Below are positions 36,501 to 46,540 of a stretch of DNA of 64,000 bases, piece after piece. The DNA comes from Amblyornis subalaris. Its lineage: Eukaryota > Chordata > Aves > Passeriformes > Ptilonorhynchidae. The notes beneath the pieces were generated by a model, which was not told where the DNA came from, made no database searches, and was given only the letters and a program-made list of their open reading frames with translations. A program made the position numbers and the translations under genes. Where the stretch lies: NCBI GenBank assembly GCA_018881555.1, contig JACAXG010000231.1, positions 787,617-851,616 of the forward strand. The letters are read 5' to 3'. Position 1 is the first letter of the stretch. Each line of letters starts with the position of its first letter.

Positions 36501-37184
36501 AATTATAAATTGCAAAAATGCAATACAAACTCAGAACCAAACACTGCCCTCCCTTTTTAGTCCCTACCTGCCTTCCCTGGGCACCTGTGGTTGATCTTCA
36601 GGTTTCCCAGATTCGTGTACACATCCTGAAGCATCACAATATTGGCTTGATGTCTGCCACGTCCCTAAGCTCATCTGGGATTCAGAAATTAAGTATTTGA
36701 CTCACTCCCCAGGGCTTCAAGGAGGGGAGAAAAAGAGTGAGATGCCTAGTTCACACCTATATATCAGCAATGAGGCTGTCCATAGAAATAAAGAATCCCC
36801 ATGGCAGCCAAGGGATTACAATAAGCAGGATAGCAACCCAAGAACATAGTATAAATACTATAGACCTAAACCCAAATCCCTCCTCTGACTGAGGCAATCC
36901 TCTGCCCCAGCACAGCATACCTCCCCCCAGAGCTTCCCAGTTGCCCCAAAAGGGGACATTTTCTTTCTTCAAATGTTTGGTTTAATAAAAAATCCTAATT
37001 CTTCAACTGAAAAACGCAAGACCAAGATCTGGCAGTTTGGCCTCTGCAATAAGGATGGTCTATGTATTATCCAGCAAGTAGTTCGGCATGGTGCTTACAT
37101 TTCTTTGTACACATGATCCTAAATTACTTCTGAAAACAGAACTTGGCTGTTTTTGACAATTCTGTCTTTTTTTAGCTACTTAAT
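33591..37184. other. Single-copy non-coding DNA, no gene recognised
   Basis: Contains one short CR1-like 3' end (35715-35762). The stretch 34380-34680 is AT-rich mixed sequence of enhancer-like texture (ACTAATTATTTTC, AGCTTACTCGAATGAGC). No exon recognised. Confidence 0.5.
35715..35762 (+). mobile_element. Possible short CR1 3'-end fragment
   Basis: GGAGTCTGGACCTCATGATCC followed shortly by GTGAGGACCTTCCTTATCCTG resembles the CR1 terminal sequence GTTGGACCTGATGATCC...TGAGGTCCCTTCCAACCTGG. Only about 48 bp match, with no tail repeats, so chance similarity is not excluded. Confidence 0.4.
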
Positions 37185-37490
37185 AGATTTTTGAATTCAA
37201 CTAAAAGTCTTTACAATCTGTGGCAGTGAGTTCCACAGATTAACTATATGTGACATAAAAGGGCATTTTCCTTACCATTTTTAAATTTATTGCCTTTTAA
37301 TTTAATTAGATATCCTCCTGTGTCTCTTTCACAAGACAGGATAAATAGGAGCACCTGCTGACCTTCTTTATGCCATACATTATTTTATATACCTTTGTCA
37401 TGTCACTTCTTATTAGTCTCTTTACTAAACTAAATAGCTGGAATCTTTTTAATCTCTCCTAGTATAAGATGCTTTCCAACCTGTAATCAT
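37185..37490 (-). mobile_element. Ancient CR1/L3-like LINE, ORF2 C-terminus
   Basis: The minus strand translates, with stops, to LFSLVKRLIRSDMTKVYK, then IMYGIKKVSR, TQEDI and finally VNLWNSLPQIVKTF. The plus strand shows GTGGCAGTGAGTTCCACAG and CATGTCACTTCTTATTAGTC, the antisense hallmarks of old amniote L3/CR1 elements. In these families the C-terminus reads LFSLEKRRLRGDMIEVYKI...TRGH...INLWNSLPQ. The many substitutions and AT-rich drift mark it as much older than the other CR1 copies here. No 3' tail is preserved. Confidence 0.8.
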
Positions 37491-40400
37491 TTGCTTTGCC
37501 CTTTCTGAAAAGTTCTTGGGTATTCAGGTCTCTCTAGGTAATTATTTAAAAGTAACATATAATTTACAATAATTTAATCTTCAGTAAGTCTTGCACTGTT
37601 TACACAACTAGGTTCCTTCTGTGATGTATCCTTTCTATACCGGCGCAGATTTATCAGGAAAACAGTGCCTCTAGGAATGGTCTTTGTTGGCAGCAATATT
37701 TGCAAACAAGAGAGACTAAGCTCAACCTCAAATACTTCATGTATTTGGGGCAATACTTTGGGGTGTACCCCAGCTCGGGTCTGGTTTTACATCCACAATT
37801 AGCTTGAGAGTGTAGTCAAATCCATCCCACACGCACCTCTCCAACGCTGATGCCCAGAGTGTACTTCAGGTGACCTGACTAGACCTTCCTGCAGCACCTT
37901 CTGCCAAGTTTCTTCTCAGTGACTGCAGGCTGGTGATTTCATTTCCTCTTCATGGAGGTGAGTCCCAGCCAGCAGCCTGCGACAGGAAGTCCCAGCACTC
38001 AGCACTAGCAGCTCACCCTGCACTCCCGGCTCAGGTTTCTGCTGTTGATGGAAACTAGAAGAGATAATCTCCAGCTTCAGTATCTCTGAGCTATCACTTT
38101 TGCTAAACAGATAGAAATTTGTGCAAGCATTGAATGGACATCTCAGTATGGCATCAATGACAAACTGCAGTATAGTTCAGGATCTTGAGAGTTGTCAGAG
38201 CTTTCTCATCTCTTCCAAATATTTTTTTGGTTCACAGTTTCTTTTTAAGCAGGCAGGGAGGCTAGGTGAGCTCAGGAGGGTTGGTAGCTCCACTATAGGA
38301 TAATTTCTACCACCAGCACACAGCAGCACAAAATAAAGTTGTTCTCCTGATGTAGTTCAACTGTGTCTTTAGGAGGAATTATCTCCAGGTATTATAACTT
38401 CTTGTCTACATTTAGACAGCATCTGTTCTGCACCCTAGAAAGGTCTCACTGCCATCATCACATTTGGTTTAGGGTTCAGACTCTATTCTTGAACACCAAG
38501 ATTTAAATACTACAATCCCTCTGTCCATTTCACTCACAAAGGCAATTTCCCTCTGTCTTCTTCCTTAAACATTCCCAACAGTGACCTGCCTTCTCAGGGC
38601 CTGATAGCTGTGCCACACCAGGGCACCCAAGCTGATGGACCCATAGAGGGACTCCAGCATTCCACTAAATATTTAAGGTTTGCTAATGGTGACCAGTCAC
38701 AATACCTGCTCATCCCACACCAACAGCTCCTGCTCTGCAGGTGCTAGAAGGAAAATGAGTGAAAAGTTTTCCTCTCTCCTTTTTTCTTAAACAGAAAGAC
38801 ATTCTATTTCCAGGCACACAAAAAGCTGAAGACTCTGGTTTCACTGCAGCTGCCTAACCCCAAGCACCCTAATATCACTGGAGATGCCATAGGTAGTGGC
38901 AAAACCCACGGCAGGTGGGGAGGCGCAACTCAGAAACTACGACAGACCTTCCTCCTTCTGAACAGTAGCTTGACCCCAGCTGCTGCAGCCCAAGGCACCA
39001 CGAACAGCAATTCTTAGGCACTCAGACTGAGCCTTTCCACTGAAACTTTAGTCCCAAATCAAGCACCAAAAATTATATTTCGTGGGAAGTGGTGGACTAT
39101 TCACTATCCAGTTGTCTTCAGAGCCAGCATGTTAAAGAGCATCTAATCCCAATGACTGCTTTCTGAATGTAACACCCACTGGAAGAGGAAAATAAAGACA
39201 TAGCTCTATCTCACTTAAGTGGTGTTTTCAAAGCTACAGCACTCCCGAAATTGTGAAGGAAAACAGAGCCATCTACAGGGGAAACTATTCTGGTTAGGCA
39301 GGAAAAGAGAGCTAATGAAGCACTGTGTGATCCTGTACAACCAACACGGGGGCAGGACATGACAAACACTGTGTTGCAAGCAGAATGATGAAGGTTACAC
39401 AAAGATGTTCTGTAGAACAGAAGTTTTTTGAATCAAGTTTAGAGTGTCTCAGGCTTTCTTCTTTCATAGTTTTAGCAAATCATTTCCACGACCATCCAAC
39501 CAAAGCTACCACTAACTTAGTTTCCAGTGAATATGTCCTCACGTTTCAGTTAGTAATAATTGCTGGAAAACACTTTTACTGGTACATATCTTGCATACCT
39601 ACCCAGGAGACAGGCTACATCTGAGGCGGTGGTCCCACCCCCATCTTTTGACTCCCAGGTCCTTCCCTCTGTCCCTTGGTTACCTGGGCATGCCCACACC
39701 ATATCAGACACATCCAAGCTGGTGAGCAAGCTGTACACAACATGGTTGGCTACAGAAGATGTGAAACATCTCATCCTTCCTGCTGTACAAACAGCAATGA
39801 TTGGCACTTTTTTGGTATTTAATGGCGTGTGTTCAGTTCCCTGCTTGTGTCTGTAGCAACCAGTAGCTAAAAATTTGAAGCCTCACCAACACCACAGGAA
39901 ATGACTCCTTATTGCCTTTTTGTCTCCATGGAAAAAGGTCTCGGGGCTGAAATCTCCTCAATTCCTTTTCCTATTTTTCGACTGTCCAACTGCATGTCTG
40001 CAGCCATAGAGACAGAGAGGAAGGAAGAGTTGGGTGAAAACAGTGAATGATTGGATCAGAGTATCTGGAAGTCTTAAGAAACTGTAGCAGAGCAGCTGCT
40101 TAAAATGCTATACTAGGAAACACAAGGTCTTCAGTGTCAGAGGAACTTTGGGAAAGAGCTCTAAGAGTTTCCCCATGGCCAGATGATAAAGAATAGGTTT
40201 TTTCATGTTAACACAGGAACCTCCATACTTAGCTGGATTAAGCCAATTAAAATGGCACGAAATCAATCTTTCTTTAAATACTTAAAAGCAGAGCAAAAAT
40301 TAGGTTGAGCAAACCCTCCCTAATTGATTTCCATTTCTGTAATGACTGATTTATGTGATATATAAAGTTCAGTTTCATATCTAGTTGGACTTCTAAATGT

Positions 40401-43400
40401 TTGTGTGTTCTTACTTATTCAATCATATTCTCTTGTAGGATTATTATTTTAAACTCATCCAGACTTGAGCTTTTTGAGTTATTAGAAAAAAATTCCACAG
40501 ACTTACCTTTGGCAGAATTTAATAATAGTTTTAATTCAATTAAATCTAATTGAATTACATTAAATGCATCCTGCAATTTTATAGGTACTGACTGAGCTGT
40601 ACAGCCAAGGGAACAAAGTCATCAGTGTAACAGTATAGCTTTGAGTTTTAATATTGTTGATATAGGTCATAATATAGGAAACTAGGACTTTTGTGGTTAG
40701 AAAAGATTTCTCTTGGCCTAGTCTCATTTCTGTGTCATAAAGAACAATAGTTGTGCCTTGTACTTTACAGCTTCCATCTGGTTTGGATATCACACGCAGA
40801 GATACCAAGCAATGACCCCTCCTGAGGTGGCTGTTGACTTCAGTGGGAGCTGGATGGTCTGGGAGGGATAGAAAGGGGTGTCATGCATATGAGTTGTCTG
40901 GAGCCTTTCTAGCACAGGACAACTTGGGCCTACCACTCTCCCTGGCCAATTATATGTGAAGACAAAAACTAGTGCAAGATATTTTGAAACATTTTTTGAA
41001 AAGATTTCACTGCTCTTTCTGCTGTTTTAACAATGAGTTTAAATGAAAAACACATGGCAATCAATTAGGCATGGACTGTAAGCTCTCCCAGACAAGGGCT
41101 GCTCTTTTTGTGTATACATACAGGGTGAGATATGTTGCTGTTAATTTTAACTATCTAGGAGCTGTGTCTACTCTAAAGCAGTTGCCCAGGCGTCCGCTGA
41201 ACTCTTTGCAGAGCATCCTTCCTAAGCAATCCACCCCATCTGTCTTTGATGACACATACTTTAGGATATGGAAAAGTCTTGCTTTGACTCATATTTATTT
41301 GTTCTTTGCCTCATACAAGTAAAAATACAGTTTTAACCCCATCTCTTTGCCTTGCCACCCACTCAGCTCCAGTGACTCAGAGCCTCAGTAGGCAGAGGAT
41401 CTCCCCTGTCAGGATGGCACTTCTGCATTCCTGCTACTGTCCCTCTTGGTTAAAATCAGTCCTCCTGGGGGAAGAGAGCCTCTGGGACTAACAAAAAAGG
41501 GAGCGAGTTGTGGAGAAACAACACTGCAAGGGAGGTACAGATGTTAAAAGACAAACAAGGGTCTCTACCTGGAAAACAGAGATATTTTGTTGAAATATGG
41601 TTGCAAAATCAGATCTTATAAAAAGCCATGGCTAAAAGAAGGGCACTTGAGTAAAGTTTGGCAAACAGGTTTGTCACTGAGCTTTTTACACACACATTTA
41701 TGCCCTTTTAGTTCCTGTTCTCTGATAAAAGTAAGCAGCAGCTGTTTTCGTCACCAAAATAGTACTTCATGCCCAGAAATCTCCACTGAAAAAAAGTCGT
41801 TTGGCTTCCAAAGGCACAAAAGTGTGAAAGAGGTCGGTAAATCAATATTAAATACCAACAGCTGTTTCACTCAGTATCCGGAACCTGGTTAAAACATTCA
41901 ACTTCCCTTGGCTGTTACTTTTTTCCTAAAGGGATAAATATAAATCTAACTTAAGTGTCTAATTTTTTATAGGATGTTGTGTCATTTTCAGCTCATTGTA
42001 AAATACTTATTCAGGGACAAATTCACAGTGAACAGGCCTCTGACTCTACGAAAAGAATACGTAACTCCTTCAGGTAACAGAAAGATAAAACAAGTATGCA
42101 GTTAATCAACTAAGTCAATTACAAGGCACATTGTCTTCAGAAGAACGTAAGTGTATATTTGGGATAAGTGCAAGGAAAGGGAATTGTCTCAAAGATACTT
42201 TCTAGTAAGAGGAAGAGAGAAGTAATCTAAGGGATTATCTGCACCAGATAAAAGCTCTTGGATAAACTCCCATGCCTATTAACAGCTCATCTCCAAGAAA
42301 ACATACTGGAGCCCACAGACAGGGCAAAAATGTGTGTTTACCTCATATAAAACTTTCTCCCAGGCTCTTCCAGTAAGAGTAGAAGTAGATGAGGAAGTCT
42401 GTGGGGAAGAGATCCGCAGGGCTGCCCCTTTTCCACCTTAAACAACAATTCCTCGTGCCCTGAGCTCAAGCAGCCCAGGTCATGCTCTCCTTGTTCATGC
42501 TTCACTTTGTGTGAAAGTGAGAGGGAAAATCAGCTCACAATGTGCCTAGGGAAGGTTGTCAGCAGTGGGGGCCAACTTTTTCTGCTTCTCCATGACTGGC
42601 CCATGTAACGGCCTGCTCTGGCTCAGAACCTCAGGTTTTCCAAACTGCCAGATGAGCCCTTCAGTCCAACGTACAAATCTAACTTTCATTGCTGGCAATT
42701 CCACTGCTCCACAACCCTGAGAAAATGCCTCTGCATTGCAGACTGAGCTTGCATCTGGTTCCACACACCTCAAATTTGTAGCAAGCTGGGCAGGACTGGA
42801 ACAGATCCTCACTGGCCATCTGCGGGGGCGAGAGAGGAAGAGGAGAATTCCTAAAGGCATGAGAGGAGGTTTCTCCATGAGTTCTCTCAAGTGGATTCCC
42901 CTCTTCAGGGTATGTTAACCCAAAGCAGCACAGTAAGAACCCAGACATACAATACTTGCCCATTGGGCACTTTCCTTACCACACCAGTCACTGCACTGAT
43001 TGGGCATCCACAAAGCCAAGTACCACAGGGGAAAATGCTAATTGCTAAGCATACTCACAAGGACAGAAAATCAGCTGGGATGAATGAGTATAGCTTTGAC
43101 AAACTGTGTAGGTCTGTCTGGCCATAGCACTTTACAATTTTAGTGCTACAGCTCAGGCAAGCTTCGGGATGGGGAGATGCACTATTCTACCACTTTGTTC
43201 CAGTGAGCAGCTGGGCAAGCAGCAGCAATCCAGCACCCAATTATTTCACACTCAAGTAGTGCCTGCCAGCCAGGATGGGAATTTCGCATTTAGTTTAAGG
43301 TTTGATTCATGTGACTTTGATAGCAGGTTTATGGCACAACCTTTCCTTTAGGGTTTTTTTTTTGTGTTTCCCTGGTGCCTTGAATTAAAAACTCACTTCA

Positions 43401-45315
43401 GGCAAAATGGGAGAGAATTAGTCACCTATTGGTGCCAAATGGGTCTGCACAAGAGCCCTAAATGCCACTTATGTGACTAAGTTACAGCAATTCCTAAGAG
43501 TAAAATGAAGTAATACTACTGCCTGTGTATGCAAGCAATAATTCTTGATCTATTTTGACTGGTCTATCTTCCTCATCAAAGAAATTTCCTGAAATTTTGT
43601 TTGGTGTGATACGTAGAGATCAATCTTCTGTCCTAATATGGTTTGCTACGGACCTATCAAAAATTTGCATTTTTTGTAAAAAGACTTAAGGTTGCTGCAT
43701 AGGGTACAAGAGAAAAAGAAAAAACTATTCCAGTACAAATCATGGACTTCAATGATCTATGGACACATAATTCTTAAATACTAGATCCCATTCAACTAGT
43801 CATATTGTTCTCTAAGGAAAACATACAAGTTTGAGGAGTTCCCTGAAGCAACTCAGGTTTTATGTGTTCGCCTCCTGTGAATATAGTCTTAATTTATACA
43901 GAAAGTCATGCTGTTTGTTGATCAGATACGTAAATCTTATTTAGATCAGACTACATAATGAGCTAGATGCAAATCACAGTGGATACATTCAAATCACACC
44001 ACCACTTTTGTCTGTTGAGGCTTCAGGCTGGAGCTTCTCTCCCCCATTTTTTTCATAGTTTGCTCTCAGAGTTTATTGAAACATCAACATTTCCAGAGAG
44101 CACCAAGGAAAAAATATTGTATTTCTAGACAGTTACTCGATTGCCAGTATACTAGGACTTTATATTGATTTTCTGTCCTCAGCTGCTAATGTGGTGCACT
44201 TCTATCTAGTTTTCTCCTCACAGGTCACTGAGATTTATGGCTGACCCGAAGGAGATGAAACCAGACTGCTGAGTCGCCACTGCTGAGGCCACCTGCTGCT
44301 GACTGACACTGGGTCACACACATCTCCCTGAGTGCTTCAGGCCACCCCGAAAGCTCCACTGGACATTTCGCTCCTCATGTGGGAAAGCTTGGATTATTCC
44401 TGCTGTATTTACTAGCTAGCTAATTCACTTCCTCCCCATTCTAACGAAATTTTAACTCAACTATTACACAAAATGCAGTGCATCTGAACAAACAATCTGC
44501 TTTAGAAAAGGCAGGGCCTTCACGGAAACATTGCTTAGCAAGGCACTGCTTAGCAAGATGTCTCCAAACTGGATAATCATTGAGCTTTCACTACACTTTC
44601 CTAGGACAAAAAGGGCCTAGTATATTTGAAGGGATTTTCATTGAATACTGCAAAATAAACTGACATGGGAATGGGTGAACGTTGGAATGATAAAACCTGC
44701 AGCTGCAGCCTGGGAAGGGATGTTGTAAGAGATGCACAAAGGAAAGGAAGGGCTGAGGTTANGATCTTCATCTGAGACATGGAGAGGGCTAGGAATGAAG
44801 GGCATGAAGTGGAGTGAACTGGCCTATGAGCAGTTGAAGTTAAGGATTAGGGTTCTCAGTGAATAAATGGTCAGCAACTGTGCTGAAGTGCCTGCAAAAG
44901 TAGCTCAAAAAATAATTAAGAGCTCATACTGGCAGTTTCATTTGTCTCAGTGGATTAGTGTCCTGGCTTGTGAATCAGCCTAGGATTTGAGTTTGGGCTG
45001 ATGAAGACTCCAGGACTACAGATGGCGTGGGGCTGGAAAGGGGCTTCTAAAAGAAGCTGAGGGCTGCAAAACGAATTGCTGTCTGGGAAAAACATTTTGC
45101 AAAATTTTGCCTCTACGATCCAGAACATTATTTCTGATAAGATCATAGAAAATCCATAGGAAGGGGACTCAATGTTGTAATGCCTTCCTTTTCTTGGCCC
45201 AGCTTCAGTCAGTCTTGAAAAGAATTGAACCCATGGTAGATTTCTCACATTGAACTGTAGAAATACCTTGTCCTGAAAATTATTAAGATATAATGGTTTA
45301 ATCCTTGTGTGTACC
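37491..45315. other. Single-copy, partly AT-rich non-coding DNA
   Basis: Nearly 8 kb without recognised exon or transposon. The 40.2-40.8 kb part is AT-rich and contains the palindrome at 40532-40557. A small direct repeat (TGCTTAGCAAG, 44532-44542 and 44547-44557) and an ambiguous base (44762) are present. Confidence 0.55.
40532..40557. promoter_or_regulatory. Perfect palindrome made of two paired-type homeodomain sites
   Basis: TAATTCAATTA (40532-40542), a 4-base spacer, and TAATTGAATTA (40547-40557). The two arms are exact reverse complements, and each arm fits the P3 pattern TAAT-N3-ATTA bound cooperatively by dimers of paired-class homeodomain proteins. Function is inference; in AT-rich DNA such a palindrome may also arise by chance. 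Confidence 0.35.
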
Positions 45316-45432
45316 GGGGGGGGGAACCAAACAAACAGTCCACTGAAGGTGACTAAATACACAGCTACATCAGCCAATTAAAAAATTTAAAAAAACAACC
45401 CAACAGCCCCCCCACACACACACAAAAAAAAC
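45316..45432 (+). repeat. Simple-sequence cluster: G9, A-rich, C7, (AC)n, A8
   Basis: G9 at 45316-45324, an A-rich stretch at 45376-45398, C7 at 45407-45413 running into about six AC units and then A8. Several homopolymers close together make local assembly errors likely. Confidence 0.9.
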
Positions 45433-45995
45433 TTCCCTGAGAAATGTGAGCTGCTGGGAGAACATGTGAAAGAAGTATCAATATTTTCACACTAAAGGTC
45501 ATGTTCAGATGAGGGGATGGAAATGGGTCCCATGGCTGCCAGAACAGCCCCCACCTGGCTCTTCGCCTGTGCCATGGATGGCGAGGGCGGGAGCAGTTTG
45601 GACAGAAAGTCTCATGACTTGGTGGGGCCACCGATGGTGGGAGGCTGTAAGTACAATGGGATGGGGAGGAACACAGCTGAACGTCAATGAAGTTTTGAGA
45701 GAACTGAGAGAGAGGCTGCTGCCCTTGAACGACAGACACATATGGGTATCCCCACACACATGTATTGCCACATGAATTGGGGACCCCCTTTACTGTGGCA
45801 TGAGCACAGCAGTGGGCACAGTATGCCTTATGGTCACCCTGGACACAGGGGAAGCAGTGTCAATGAATCCCTGCGATTTGGTTCTGCTGGGACATTTTGA
45901 ACCCATTATGTCTGAATGGGTCCTAAATGTCCCCAAACATGTTCCCATTATCCCTAATTAAATTAGCTTATTGAGATTATCAATGACAAAACATC
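45433..45995. other. Non-coding DNA upstream of the palindrome and CpG island
   Basis: 45509-45775 is open in frames on both strands (88 codons each) with no recognisable content. From 45950 the sequence turns AT-rich (TAATTAAATTAGC, TTATCAATGACA), giving a sharp composition change toward the CpG island. Confidence 0.5.
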
Positions 45996-46036
45996 ATACA
46001 ATTAAAACATTTGCACTCAATCAATTTTAATTGTAT
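45996..46036. other. Perfect 12-bp inverted repeat beside the CpG island
   Basis: ATACAATTAAAA (45996-46007) and TTTTAATTGTAT (46025-46036) are exact reverse complements with a 17-base interval. Inside it TTG (46011-46013) can pair with CAA (46022-46024), giving about 15 bp in a 41-base hairpin. It lies about 160 bp from the CpG island. Confidence 0.75.
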
Positions 46037-46119
46037 TCACTACAGTCGCCTGTGCCAAACCAGATGCCTTCTAGCCCGAGGTAAGTGAAGGAAAAGCAAT
46101 TTTTAAACCCCTCACTTAC

Positions 46120-46364
46120 TCAAGTTTGATCTGATCGAGTAGTAGTGATACAGTCGGTTGGGTTGGTGGGGGTCTCTTTCTCCCTGGGAGAGGCCAGGAG
46201 ATGCGGGCTCCCCCGGCCGCCGCAACCCCCCGTGCTGGCGGAGCATCCCGCATCCGCATCCCCGCTGGCTCCGGGGCGCAGGGACCGGCCTCCGCTGGGG
46301 GGTTATCGCCACCTAGCGCTGACGGCGGGAACGGCCGCCCTCCCATCCCTCGGGAGTCTCCCGA
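46120..46364 (-). other. Candidate first exon with open frame and splice donor
   Basis: On the minus strand the frame across the CpG island has no stop from 46550 down to 46119. The first in-frame ATG is at 46364 and gives 82 codons, rich in P, G, R and A. The frame ends in a TAA that is itself part of a donor-like string GTAAGTGAG (46119-46111), preceded by CTTGA. So the exon could end at 46120 and the TAA would be intronic. GC-rich DNA stays open easily, and I recognise no domain. Could be a real 5' exon, an lncRNA exon or chance. Confidence 0.2.
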
Positions 46365-46540
46365 CATCAGCTGTCTAACTCCCCAGGGAGCTCCAGCGCT
46401 CTGCAGAACGCGGGTACCACAAAACCCGGCACATCTGAGGCGCACCTGCACCTCTCCGGGGAGTCCTTCCCTCGTTATCTCCCACTGCCTGGGCCGAGGC
46501 CATCGATCAAAGGCGGCTTCAGAGCCTGTCACAAATGGCG
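46195..46540. promoter_or_regulatory. CpG island, candidate promoter
   Basis: I count 32 CpG dinucleotides between 46201 and 46540, about what base composition alone predicts, whereas the surrounding kilobases are strongly CpG-depleted. Blocks such as CCCCCGGCCGCCGC and GACGGCGGGAACGGCCGCC are GC-box-like, and there is no TATA box. In vertebrates such islands mark promoters of broadly expressed or developmental genes. ACAAATGGCGAG near 46531 resembles a YY1 site. Neither direction leads to a gene I recognise. Candidate splice donors lie on both strands at the low-coordinate edge (46081 on plus, 46119 on minus). Confidence 0.7.
46306..46319 (-). promoter_or_regulatory. CTCF-like binding motif
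   Basis: The minus strand reads GCGCTAGGTGGCGA. Against the remembered CTCF core C-C-R-S-Y-A-G-R-K-G-G-C-R-S, 12 of 14 positions agree, including the whole AGGTGGC centre. It sits inside the CpG island, a common place for CTCF sites. Occupancy is not shown. Confidence 0.5.
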
